Of a stretch of DNA of 50,277 bases, positions 37,086 through 44,687 are shown in pieces. A program made the translations under genes and the position numbers. The DNA lies in assembly GCA_002470515.1 (NCBI GenBank), contig DKML01000029.1:71336-121612 (forward strand), in the 5' to 3' direction. Under the pieces are notes generated by a model. The model did no database searches, had not been told where the DNA came from, and saw only the letters and a list, made by a program, of their open reading frames with translations. This stretch comes from Proteobacteria bacterium UBA7415 (GTDB lineage: Bacteria; Pseudomonadota; Gammaproteobacteria; Arenicellales; Arenicellaceae). Within the stretch, counting starts at the first letter, position 1, and the number at the start of each line of letters is the position of its first letter.

Positions 37086-38054
37086 ATGGAAAAGCTACCG
37101 GTTGTAGATATCTCAGGATTATTTGGAAGCGACGACCATCACAAATCTTTGATTGCTGATGAGTTGGGGCATGTATTTCACCAGTATGGATTCGTGGGTG
37201 TTAAGGGACACCATTTACCCAAGCATTTGATCAGTAAAGTGAGGGAGCAGGTCGTAGCGTTTTTCGCTTTGCCGATGGAAGATAAGCTTAATCTTAGCAT
37301 CCGCCCAAATAACTACAGGGGCTATATTCCACTAAGGTTCTTCACGCCGAATGCTAAACGTCATGATGCCGACAATTACGAGGGTTATAAACTTCATTTT
37401 GAGGTTGACTCGGCTGACCCCATTCGCAACCTTTGCGCTCTATATGGGCCCAATAGATGGCCTTCACAACGACCAGGTTTGCAAGAAGTTGTTTCTGAAT
37501 ACTGGCGTCATTGTGACCGCATCACGAGCAGCATTCTTCGTGCACTGGCAAGTCATTTAGCAATTCCATATGAACTTTTTGATAGAGCGTTTGAAAAGCC
37601 GCTGACCAATATGACGTTGTTGAAATACCCTGCTATGCCTTTGGATGATGCGAGTTTTGGAATTCATCCTCACAAAGATACCGACGTCTTGACCATCTTG
37701 GCACCCGACAAAGTCGGAGGCCTTTTTTTAAAGCCACTTGGCGCACAGGATTGGTTGGAGGCTAAGGTGCCCGCGGACACGTTAATCGTGAACGTTGGAG
37801 ATATGCTCGAAACTTGGTCTAACGGATACTTTATTTCAACACCGCATAAGGTTGAGAATAAGCGTGGTCTTGAACGTTATAGTTTTCCGTATTTCGCTGT
37901 ACCACGTTACGACACAGTGATTGAGCCATTAACGGTGGTTGATTCACCGATGCCGACTCTTGGCTCAGCGGGTGAAATTTCTCGCAAGATTTGGCACAGC
38001 AATTGGCCCGATGCGGCTCCTATAGACGATGCGCTTGATCCTTATTCGCGATAG
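37086..38054 (+). CDS. 2-oxoglutarate/Fe(II)-dependent oxygenase, isopenicillin N synthase-like
   Basis: 322 residues. The N-terminal DIOX_N region (VVDISGLFG, YGFVGVKGHHLP) is followed by the jelly-roll with the iron triad His196-x-Asp198 (HPHKDTDVLTIL) and His254 (STPHKVENK), and the 2OG-binding Arg264-x-Ser266 (RYSFPYF). These enzymes hydroxylate, desaturate or cyclise small molecules; the substrate is unknown. Neighbours give no pathway clue. No good ribosome-binding site is seen upstream, where an inverted repeat lies. Confidence 0.9.
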   Translation: MEKLPVVDISGLFGSDDHHKSLIADELGHVFHQYGFVGVKGHHLPKHLISKVREQVVAFFALPMEDKLNLSIRPNNYRGYIPLRFFTPNAKRHDADNYEGYKLHFEVDSADPIRNLCALYGPNRWPSQRPGLQEVVSEYWRHCDRITSSILRALASHLAIPYELFDRAFEKPLTNMTLLKYPAMPLDDASFGIHPHKDTDVLTILAPDKVGGLFLKPLGAQDWLEAKVPADTLIVNVGDMLETWSNGYFISTPHKVENKRGLERYSFPYFAVPRYDTVIEPLTVVDSPMPTLGSAGEISRKIWHSNWPDAAPIDDALDPYSR

Positions 38055-38145
38055 GTTCGCTTATATAGGTGCGTATGGTGGGTACTTTTGGAGGGAAGCG
38101 AAGCGGAGGGGGAAGAGAGGTAAAGGTAAGGTGTAAAGAAAGTGA

Positions 38146-38210
38146 GCGATTCAGCCCTATGCACAGACTGAATCGCCAAGAGTGGCGTGCTTTAAAAGTA
38201 CACGCACTCT
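38146..38210. terminator. Two hairpins between convergent oxygenase and ompH genes
   Basis: Hairpin 1: GCGATTCAG (38146-38154) pairs perfectly with CTGAATCGC (38168-38176). Hairpin 2: AGAGT-GGCGTG pairs with CACGC-ACTCT (38179-38210) with one bulge. On the minus strand hairpin 1 is followed by a C/T-rich tail rather than a pure T run, so termination is plausible but not textbook. The plus strand upstream (38090-38149) is a nearly pure purine tract. Confidence 0.4.
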
Positions 38211-38235
38211 ATTTGCTAACGCTGTAGTGAAATCA

Positions 38236-38805
38236 CTAGCCTGCGTTTAACTTATCGATCACTGTTTTAGTGATGTCGATACGTGGGCCAACAAGAACGA
38301 TCACACCCGGTGCGTTGTTCAGGATAAGGTCGTATCCGCCTTCAACACGAACGGCTTCGATTACTGGCTTCAATTGCTTTTCAATCTCAGCTAAACCTTC
38401 GTTTTGTAGTTTTTGAGCCTCGCGCTGCTTTGACTCTTGTAAACGACGAATCGCAATTTGCTGGTCTTCGTAATCTTTTTGTAGTTCAGCTACCTTTTCT
38501 TGAGTAAGAGTGTTAGCACCCTCAGCAACCTGCTTTCGCACATCTTGAGCTTTACCCGCTAAAACACCTAGTTCGCGTTGAGCTTGTTGTTGAAACTCTT
38601 CTAAACGACTGCTTAATGCTTTGCCACCAGGAGAGTTAGCTGCAACTTGGTTTAGGTTGATTACAGCAACCACAGCTGGTGCAGTTTGCGCAAATGCTTG
38701 GTTTGCGCCAAGAGCAAAAACAGTTAAAGCAAGAAAACAGATTTGACTAACACGTCTACCGCGCGAAACGCCAGTAGTGCGTAAAGAGGTACTTAAAGAA
38801 TTCAT
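38236..38805 (-). CDS. OmpH/Skp-like periplasmic chaperone
   Basis: 189 residues. A signal peptide with a basic n-region (RGRRVSQ) and cleavage near AFA-Q is followed by the OmpH domain: VAVINLNQVAANSPGGKAL, a long heptad-rich coiled coil (~60-130) and the C-terminal strand GYDLILNNAPGVIVLVGPRIDIT. Skp-like trimers hold unfolded outer membrane proteins in the periplasm. The usual neighbours (bamA, lpxD) are absent, so this may be a stand-alone paralogue. Start: the frame extends to 38916, but TTGGAGA lies upstream of ATG 38805 and the signal peptide begins there. Confidence 0.88.
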   Translation of the reverse strand: MNSLSTSLRTTGVSRGRRVSQICFLALTVFALGANQAFAQTAPAVVAVINLNQVAANSPGGKALSSRLEEFQQQAQRELGVLAGKAQDVRKQVAEGANTLTQEKVAELQKDYEDQQIAIRRLQESKQREAQKLQNEGLAEIEKQLKPVIEAVRVEGGYDLILNNAPGVIVLVGPRIDITKTVIDKLNAG

Positions 38806-39419
38806 GGGGTCTCCAATATTAATGAGATTTTTATGTGTTAAAAAAAACAAGCGAGAAGCATAGATGCTTGCCTCGCGACTCGCAAGTCTAGTTTTTGATT
38901 TTGCGTAGCGAATCATATAGGTTTGCTAGCAATTTTTCTTGTGCCATGATGCTTTAATTAGAACGTTACAGTGCATTAATTGTGGAATCTTAACAATTGA
39001 GCATTTTAAACATGGTTGAGCGCTTTAGTTGCAGCGAATTGCTTGACGAGTCCCATGTAATTGAAGCCACTAATACGACCGTCAACGATGTACCTCGCCA
39101 TTCGTTGGCCTGCTAATTTATGTGAGGTTTTGTTCTTCCTAAAGGAGAAGTTTTTTGACCGGTGTCCATTAGTGATATAGTAAGCCACACATCAATAATT
39201 GGACCAATTTGAAGGCGTCACATAAGATGATTGTAAATAATTTTAACTTCGAAAACAGGATGCAACTTGACCTAGTCTTATCCGAAGCACCCTCCAAAAT
39301 CCTTTTTTTCTACTAACTCAACTCCGCAATTTAAACATATTGCAGGGCTGGCTATTTCCGCCCTCATCGTCGCACTATTTGCGTATTCGCCTCTTGCAGC
39401 GATGCTCAATGGACTCGTA
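38806..39419. other. Gene-poor stretch upstream of ompH
   Basis: About 600 bases without a supported gene. A 60-codon minus-strand frame (39006-39188) has no recognised domain. On the plus strand, 39276-39440 encodes without a start codon a hydrophobic stretch (AGLAISALIVALFAY) that could be a membrane-protein remnant. This is the left edge of the decayed accessory region. Confidence 0.4.
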
Positions 39420-39776
39420 TTAGATTCTCAGTTTCGCAGCTAGCTTAGCCATATCAAGGTTTCGAGTATTGGCTTCACTTCCAGATAAGAGTTTAGGCTC
39501 CAGCTCATCTATCAGAATTTTAGCAGGGCCTTCGAAAGTATATTCCTCAGACGACCCGAAGAAAAACAAGGTTAACGACGAACCTTCAGCAATGCTTAAC
39601 TCCTTGCCTGAGGGCAGTTCGTCCAATATTTCAATCGGCTCATTTTAGTTCGATACAATACTAGTTTCTTGTCCCACAATGTCTGAAACCATGGCGACGT
39701 ACTCGCCATCTTGAGCGTTTACTGAAAAAGTAACGCCTAGCAATAAAATCAGCTTGGAAAGGTTAGTTGACTTCAT
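39420..39776 (-). pseudogene. Exported small protein gene with an in-frame TAA
   Basis: From ATG 39776, after a GAGGAA box, the frame encodes a signal peptide (MKSTNLSKLILLLGVTFSVNAQ splits after NAQ) and a short mature part, then TAA at 39645-39647, then continues NEPIEILDELPSGKELSI to a normal stop at 39420. The 118-codon protein has the look of a FecR/beta-rich secreted protein: SSLTLFFFGSSEEYTFEGPA fits a conserved-looking beta block. The C-terminal piece alone would lack any export signal. The stop falls in SN-*-NEP, so a single substitution is enough. No known function. Confidence 0.65.
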
Positions 39777-40023
39777 ATTCTGTTCCTCAAATTGACGGTT
39801 TTAGGTGTGTGTGTCCGATACGGCATTGCAAATGCTTAGCTGTGCATGAATTGCAGTATACCCGACACATTCACTTCATGCGTATGTCAGTAAAGCATAT
39901 GCGTCGAGTTTGCGGGAGCAATGTTGGATGCACGTGCGAAATAGGGGGATAAATTATTGAAGGTGAAAGCGGCAAACTCGTTGTTTTAGATTCTGTCTAA
40001 TGGGTATCGGTCTCTTGATTGAT

Positions 40024-40317
40024 TCAGACCGCGATATAGGCACACCACTCGTTGCTGTTGCGGGCCGGCAAATCAGGTTTGCTTGTTACATTGAGCTTAA
40101 ACTCAACAGCTGAATGCCATTCCTCAGAACCTTGATCAGGGCCATGGCCTTGATCGTCTTGGGTTACCACCATCCCATCAATATGCAGTAGCACTTGGTC
40201 AGAGCATGTTGCCGTCTGCTCCAGTATAAGTATTGGGTCGGAGGAGGTTGAACTGCAAGCGGCTACAGCGATACAGGTTAGTGTCGTTAGAGGTAGTTGG
40301 TTAAGCAAGTGTTTCAT
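40024..40317 (-). CDS. Small putative lipoprotein
   Basis: 97 residues starting at ATG 40317 (the frame is open further upstream). The lipoprotein signal MKHLLNQLPLTTLTC ends in a lipobox around VAAC-SS. The mature part is polar with Cys pairs (ATCSDQVLL and NEWCAYIAV) and a His/Asp/Gly-rich loop (QDDQGHGPDQGSEEWH). I do not recognise a family. It lies 250 bases upstream of the broken exported-protein gene on the same strand, which may once have been co-transcribed. Confidence 0.55.
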   Translation of the reverse strand: MKHLLNQLPLTTLTCIAVAACSSTSSDPILILEQTATCSDQVLLHIDGMVVTQDDQGHGPDQGSEEWHSAVEFKLNVTSKPDLPARNSNEWCAYIAV

Positions 40318-40363
40318 TGATCTAACTGGTGTCGCCAGGCTTAGGTTGGTAAGGCGAATAATA

Positions 40364-40771
40364 TTACGTAGCTTTTCCGCAAACATGCAGTTTTGACCTT
40401 TCTGAGGTATTTTTTGAAATCCGAGATCGCGCGCGTGCATGAGAACTCAGTTTCTTGGTCGGTTCAGTGAGTTGGTAGCGAATCGAGCTAATCTGATTCT
40501 CAGGATACTGGCGCATCACTGCCCAATCATTGAGGATCGGAATGTCGTGAAGTCGGCGAGCGTATTTATACACAGTTCCAATTTTGGGCTGTGATACGGC
40601 CGATGCCTGATGCAGCGAAATGCTAGAGAGTGCGCTCGGCAAATGGGCTTCAATAGCCCTTAGAGCACTGATGCTAGAAACGCCCTTCTCTAATTGTTTA
40701 GAGTGGGGTGGCGTGATGTGGCCTTCAATTGATTTAACCGATACGGTATTTGCTAACAGGCTTGAGCTCAA
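40364..40771 (-). pseudogene. Orphan remnant resembling a protease propeptide (FTP-like)
   Basis: A 135-codon frame with no ATG (TTG at 40771) and no ribosome-binding site. The segment YKYARRLHDIPILNDWAV followed by MRQYPENQISSIRY has the spacing of the fungalysin/thermolysin propeptide pattern (aromatic-rich strand, IPV, then a second strand with Gly/Asn turn). No catalytic domain follows; the frame ends in a basic tail 47 bases upstream of the lipoprotein start. The call is from pattern alone and could be wrong. Confidence 0.3.
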
Positions 40772-40943
40772 CGGAAGGTGAGAATAATTATTGTTGCTCG
40801 TCTAAAGGCACGGAATGTATGTACACCAGTCATGAAAAAAATAATTCTGATGCAAAGATCACCAGATTGGGTTATGAACTTAAAAAACAAGGATAGAACC
40901 TTTGAGTAGCGAGTGATTGAATGGAATAATGTAGGTCTGTGTA

Positions 40944-41963
40944 ATGCTGAAGGTAGAAATTAAAATGTTTACGGCCATAACGTCAAGACTATCAAAAGGG
41001 CATATATCTAAATTGGGCTTGTGCCTTATAGTTGTCTTGTTCTTAGCTGGTTGTGTTTCATCTCCTTATGTCAAAGACACTCAACCAATAGACCGCGCTA
41101 AACTCAATGCTTCTGATGTTACGGTGTCTATTCCAAATTTAAGTTCTTGCACTGATTCACTCGATAAGTCTATTGAAATAGATACGACGTCACCATTAAC
41201 AGTGTTGGTGCATGGATGTAATGGTTCTGCTGGTCGGTTCAGATCCCTTGCTCAGCTTTATGCTTTTCATGGGCAGCAAGCGTTTTGTTTTAACTATGAT
41301 GATAGGGATAGCCTAGAGGATACGGCTCAAAAGTTAGCTGTCGCCGTAGAAGAGCTCGCGAAAGTCACAAAAAATCAAAATATCACAATTGCTGGCCACA
41401 GCATGGGCGGGTTGGTTGCGCGCAAAGCCGTTGAGAAGGATGATCACGGTTCCAATATTCTGAGTGACCAGAACTTGGAGCTGATAACTATTTCGGCACC
41501 ATTTTCTGGAATACGAGCCGCCAAACATTGCGGCATCAAGCCATTGCATTGGCTCAGTTTGGGGGTTCTTCCGGGTCTCTGTTGGATAATCACAGGAGAC
41601 AACTGGTATGAAATAACATCTTCGTCAGATTTTATTAATGACCCCAAGCCGCTGATTCCGTCAGTAAAAAGCTATCTCAAGATTGTGACCAATGAGGAAA
41701 ACACCTGCCGTCGATTCAATAAGAGTGGAAATTGTATTGAGAGTGATTTTGTTTTTAATGTAGCGGAACAGAACCAACCCATTTTTGATGATTACGCTAA
41801 TATGACAAGAGTTCAGGTAGACGCGGGTCATGTAGAGATTGTTGGGTATAAAGACGTTGAACCCAGAAAGTTGTTATCTATTTTGCAAGATCAAGGAATG
41901 ATCTCTAAGACTCCTCCGGAGAGAAAAGCCGAGCTTGAACGATTGTTTGCTGATCTTTATTGA
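40944..41963 (+). CDS. Lipase-like alpha/beta hydrolase lipoprotein
   Basis: 339 residues (332 from the alternative start at 40965). The signal ends in a lipobox LAGC-VS, so it is a lipoprotein. The hydrolase core has VLVHGCNGSAGRF (oxyanion region), a YDDRDSLED loop, nucleophile Ser in GHSMGG and a likely catalytic His in DAGHVEIVGY near the C terminus. It resembles PGAP1/lipase-class enzymes acting on lipids at the membrane. Several Cys (CGIK, LCWI, TCRR, NCIE) suggest disulfides. It sits in the accessory region with decayed neighbours but is intact. Confidence 0.8.
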   Translation: MLKVEIKMFTAITSRLSKGHISKLGLCLIVVLFLAGCVSSPYVKDTQPIDRAKLNASDVTVSIPNLSSCTDSLDKSIEIDTTSPLTVLVHGCNGSAGRFRSLAQLYAFHGQQAFCFNYDDRDSLEDTAQKLAVAVEELAKVTKNQNITIAGHSMGGLVARKAVEKDDHGSNILSDQNLELITISAPFSGIRAAKHCGIKPLHWLSLGVLPGLCWIITGDNWYEITSSSDFINDPKPLIPSVKSYLKIVTNEENTCRRFNKSGNCIESDFVFNVAEQNQPIFDDYANMTRVQVDAGHVEIVGYKDVEPRKLLSILQDQGMISKTPPERKAELERLFADLY

Positions 41964-42005
41964 TGTCGGGATGTGCCTGAGCCTTCTAAAAGGCCAACTT
42001 TAAAA

Positions 42006-42083
42006 GAACTAACTGGAAAGGAACTAACTGAGAAAACTAACTGGAAAGGAACTAACTGAGAAAACTAACTGAGAAAACTAACT
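42006..42083. repeat. Short tandem repeat array, AACTAACTG-based units
   Basis: Six to seven copies of an AACTAACTG core separated by AGAAA or GAAAGG follow the lipase stop by about 45 bases. The 28-bp composite GAACTAACTGAGAAA plus ACTAACTGGAAAG recurs. It is a minisatellite; variable copy number between strains is expected. Confidence 0.85.
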
Positions 42084-42087
42084 ATTT

Positions 42088-42097
42088 GGACAGGCAC
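42088..42097 (+). repeat. REP-like motif GGACAGGCAC
   Basis: The sequence TTTGGACAGGCACTC contains the GGACAGGCAC core seen in REP elements mobilised by RAYT transposases in gammaproteobacteria. Its reverse complement recurs at 50066-50075. A RAYT-like fragment lies at 42561-42776. Confidence 0.4.
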
Positions 42098-42482
42098 TCT
42101 TAGACGTTGGCGAAAGTATTCTTATAATTCTTTGAGCGAGCCTAATTCAATGCAGAAGGTAGAGGGTCACTTTATGAGTTTTATCGTTTCTTGCACTTTT
42201 TTTGTAAAAGCCGGGTTACCGTATCGGTGTTTTGTTGACCATATTCTCGTTGTGAGTATGCTTGTAGAGAGATCTGATGTTGTGTCACGTTGCTGATACA
42301 AGCAAAGTGATCAGACTGCTGCATTAATCGCGCGGCCTCATCTGGCGGCAGCATGTCAAGCAAGCCGCCACTTGTTTGTGCAAAACCAACTTGAAAGGCA
42401 TTCTTAGAAGCAGGTCAAACGAATGGTTCAACTCTTTGAGTAGGCCTGATTCGACGCAGGATGGCGGTTCAGTTTATGTGTT
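42093..42482. repeat. Imperfect direct repeats flanking the selD fragment
   Basis: Segment A (42093-42181) and segment B (42398-42482) share GGCA-TCTTAGA, then TCTTTGAG, GCCT-ATTC and GCAG, and end in TTTATG-GTTTT in the same order, roughly two-thirds identical by eye. They bracket the truncated selD copy. Both are non-coding as far as I can see. Confidence 0.5.
42181..42390 (-). pseudogene. Duplicated 3' end of selD
   Basis: On the minus strand the frame reads TSGGLLDMLPPDEAARLMQQ and ends near REYGQQNTDTVTRLL, matching the last ~60 residues of the selD product encoded at 45823-48153. At DNA level 42209-42390 aligns with 45831-45995, about 80% identical with one 15-bp insertion; a 26-bp block ending in GTTGTGAG is identical. 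Upstream similarity stops abruptly after CTTGTTTGTG. No start codon, no upstream domain: a non-functional fragment. Confidence 0.88.
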
Positions 42483-42560
42483 TTGCCCTTTCTTAATCTC
42501 AAAGGTATAAGGTTGAGAATTACAGATAGAGTAGCGGCTCAAATCAATAACGTGAGAGCA

Positions 42561-42776
42561 CTAGTTGAACAATGAATGGCGGTCTACTCTCGAAGACATT
42601 CGTTGATATTCATGCCGCATGTGGATGCTTTGAACGACCTGCTCTGAGCCACCCTTTGACCTAATTCGCTGTTCAAACCAGGTGGTTAGTATGTGCCAGG
42701 CATCGGCTTCGATCTTAAGCCGCCATAAAAGATCAACTTCTTTCCCAGGAATAAACCCACGCTTGTCGGATCGCAT
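42561..42776 (-). pseudogene. C-terminal fragment resembling a RAYT (REP-associated) transposase
   Basis: A 71-codon frame begins MRSDKRGFIPGKEVDLLWRL and continues with WHILTTWFEQRIRSKGG and a C-terminal RVDRHSLFN. This follows the C-terminal pattern of RAYT-type proteins (DKRGxIP, xILxRL, W, LTxxFE, G). The N-terminal Y1/HUH nuclease domain is absent. A second short frame at 43564-43632 also starts MRSDK. Together with REP-like motifs at 42088 and 50066 this suggests a dead REP system. Confidence 0.5.
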
Positions 42777-43884
42777 ATTGCGACCTGTCTACTCTACTAA
42801 TTTGGACGAATGACAGACAACGAACCGATAAAAGACAATTAACAACGCGGACCTAGACTTACATAACTCCAGCTATAGTGCAATTGCAGAGGCGGCTGAG
42901 GATATAAACGTGCTTAGTTGATTTTGTTAGCCAGCGGAGGTTGACCGCACGTATCTGGAGGATTACCAGCGCGGCAAAGCCACATTTCCGCAGGTGGACC
43001 AAAATATTGACTAGGACTAGGACTAGGACTAGTAATTGGGGGGAATATCTCTGAGCAAAGCCAAATGGCATTTTTCCTTCGATCGGCCGACCTTTTGCGC
43101 TTCCTTACACAAAATAATCGATTTCTGCGAAAACTTCTGTTATCTATTGTAGCGCGCGGACACCAAAGATATGCTTGAACACGGTCGTAAAGTGTATGGT
43201 GCTTCGGAGTCCTTATTGGCTGATGATTCGCTGAACAATATACAAGCCGCCAACCATTTCCTGCAGTCAAGTGATCAGTAGAAACGTTCGACATACATGC
43301 ATGTATCCGCTTATTGCTTTTCGGCTACGACTGTCAAACCGGCGCTAGAAATTTGCTTGGTTGAAATATTTCCTTTGGAAACTTTTGGAGCCGTGACTGG
43401 TCCTGGTCCCGTATCAAATTTTGGTCTAGTTGGCCCAGTTGCGTTCTGCTTGCTTGCGAATAAAATTTCGATCAAGGCATTTATTCAAACTCTAGTTTTA
43501 TAGATTGCTAAGATAATGGGTTAGGCGTAATCGATAGGACCCAGTATTAGAGCTTTATTTCTTATGAGATCGGACAAACACACCAACAAGACGCAAGCTA
43601 AAACCAATCAAGTGATAGACGATCTTCGTTAATCCAACGGAAGCTTAAGTTCAGTAAATAATCTCTATTGTGCGTTGGCAGAGTCGCGTGTTGGCAAAAA
43701 AACCTCACAACATTCGTTGTGAGCATCCAAGTGGCTCAGGACATCGGTAAACATACCTGTGTCACATTTTCGAGCCAGCTGTTGGAGCAACAGACTGGCA
43801 TTAAAGTTGCCATAGTATCTTATCTGTGTGTCAGATTGCGTGTATATTGCTTTAAGAGAATTTACGTACTCAGAAACTATATCC
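42777..43884. other. Non-coding or decayed stretch before the rhamnosyltransferase-like gene
   Basis: About 1.1 kb with no supported intact gene. It contains a 6-bp tandem repeat (43011-43032). Two Pro/Gly-rich frames of opposite strand resemble each other: minus 42914-43294 has EIFPPITSPSPSPSQYFGPP and plus 43297-43503 has EIFPLETFGAVTGPGPVSNF. A minus frame (43665-43886) is listed separately. Confidence 0.5.
43011..43032. repeat. CTAGGA hexanucleotide repeat, 3.7 units
   Basis: CTAGGA is repeated three times plus CTAG. On the minus strand it encodes the SPSPSPS run of the Pro-rich frame. Likely replication slippage. Confidence 0.85.
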
Positions 43885-43886
43885 AT
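43665..43886 (-). CDS. Doubtful small ORF, 73 aa, divergent from the rhamnosyltransferase-like gene
   Basis: From ATG 43886 it reads MDIVSEYVNSLKAIYTQSD and ends LPTRDSANAQ. The middle (NASLLLQQLARKCDTGMF) looks helical and protein-like, with Cys pair ECCE. There is no ribosome-binding site and the ATG shares its CATG with the start of the gene on the other strand. It may be a gene remnant or chance. Confidence 0.2.
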   Translation of the reverse strand: MDIVSEYVNSLKAIYTQSDTQIRYYGNFNASLLLQQLARKCDTGMFTDVLSHLDAHNECCEVFLPTRDSANAQ

Positions 43887-44685
43887 GAACACAATATTTA
43901 GACATGTACTTATCACTAGGTTTAATGTAATCGGGTGGGGGACCGTCGATAAATATCGAAACACTACCCGAGATGAAGAATGGTTGAAACATCGTTTTGA
44001 ACTCTTCAAGCAATATTGTTTACCCTCCGTACAAAATCAAAGTTGTAGCGACTTCAAGTGGTACGTCTTTTTTGATAGTAAAACACCAGCTAAATATAGG
44101 GAGATGATTGCTCATATTAATGATGATATGAAAATGTTCATCCCTGTATTTGTGCCGCCAATAACCCACCAAAAATTGGATCTATACTACTCTGAACTGC
44201 TTACACATATGCCCGAAATTATACGTCCTGACTGTGACTTCTTGATCTCTACTAGACTCGACAATGACGACATAATTCACACAGACTTTATTAGGACTGT
44301 TCAAGAAAACTTTCAACGTACACACAAGCACGTTATCAACATGCGATACGGGTATAAATTGGATTTACGAAACAACAAGCTTTATCAATCCAAGCAATAC
44401 AGCAATCCCTTCACCAGCTTTATCGAAAAGAAGCCTTTCAAACTGCCCTTTTTAACGCAAAAGTGCTTTAAAACTGTTTTACACACAACTCATGGAAGCT
44501 TAAAGAATAAATATAGGGTTAACCAGATAACCGATAAGCGATATTGGGTTCAGGCGTTGCATGAAAGAAACTTGGTAAACGATGTTAAACCTCAAAGAAA
44601 AGCCATCAAGATAGACAAGCTGGCAACTAATGGAGGGTTCGCCTTTTTAGAAATTTTGTTGGGGGACAGCCTGAAGCTGTCATAG
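43885..44685 (+). CDS. Putative rhamnosyltransferase-like glycosyltransferase
   Basis: 266 residues from ATG 43885. The start FRHVLITRFNVIGWG, then RFELFKQYCLPSVQNQ, DFKWYVFFDSKTP and especially STRLDNDDIIHTDFI (a D-x-D-like DNDD metal/nucleotide motif) match the putative rhamnosyl transferase family. It would decorate surface polysaccharide. The base composition is more AT-rich than its neighbours and there is no strong ribosome-binding site, suggesting transfer. The stop lies 2 bases before the IS3-like left end, so the original C terminus may have been altered by the insertion. Confidence 0.75.
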   Translation: MNTIFRHVLITRFNVIGWGTVDKYRNTTRDEEWLKHRFELFKQYCLPSVQNQSCSDFKWYVFFDSKTPAKYREMIAHINDDMKMFIPVFVPPITHQKLDLYYSELLTHMPEIIRPDCDFLISTRLDNDDIIHTDFIRTVQENFQRTHKHVINMRYGYKLDLRNNKLYQSKQYSNPFTSFIEKKPFKLPFLTQKCFKTVLHTTHGSLKNKYRVNQITDKRYWVQALHERNLVNDVKPQRKAIKIDKLATNGGFAFLEILLGDSLKLS

Positions 44686-44687
44686 TT

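Noticed and set aside
39767..39952. 61-codon plus-strand frame rich in Cys and His
   Set aside because: No ribosome-binding site or domain; it overlaps the 5' end of the broken exported-protein gene on the other strand.
42006..42083. CRISPR array
   Set aside because: Units are contiguous or separated by only 5-6 bases with no unique spacers; there are no cas genes in the window.
42859..43071. 70-codon minus-strand frame with a Leu/Val-repeat run
   Set aside because: The VLVLVLV run is only the CTAGGA hexanucleotide repeat read in another frame.
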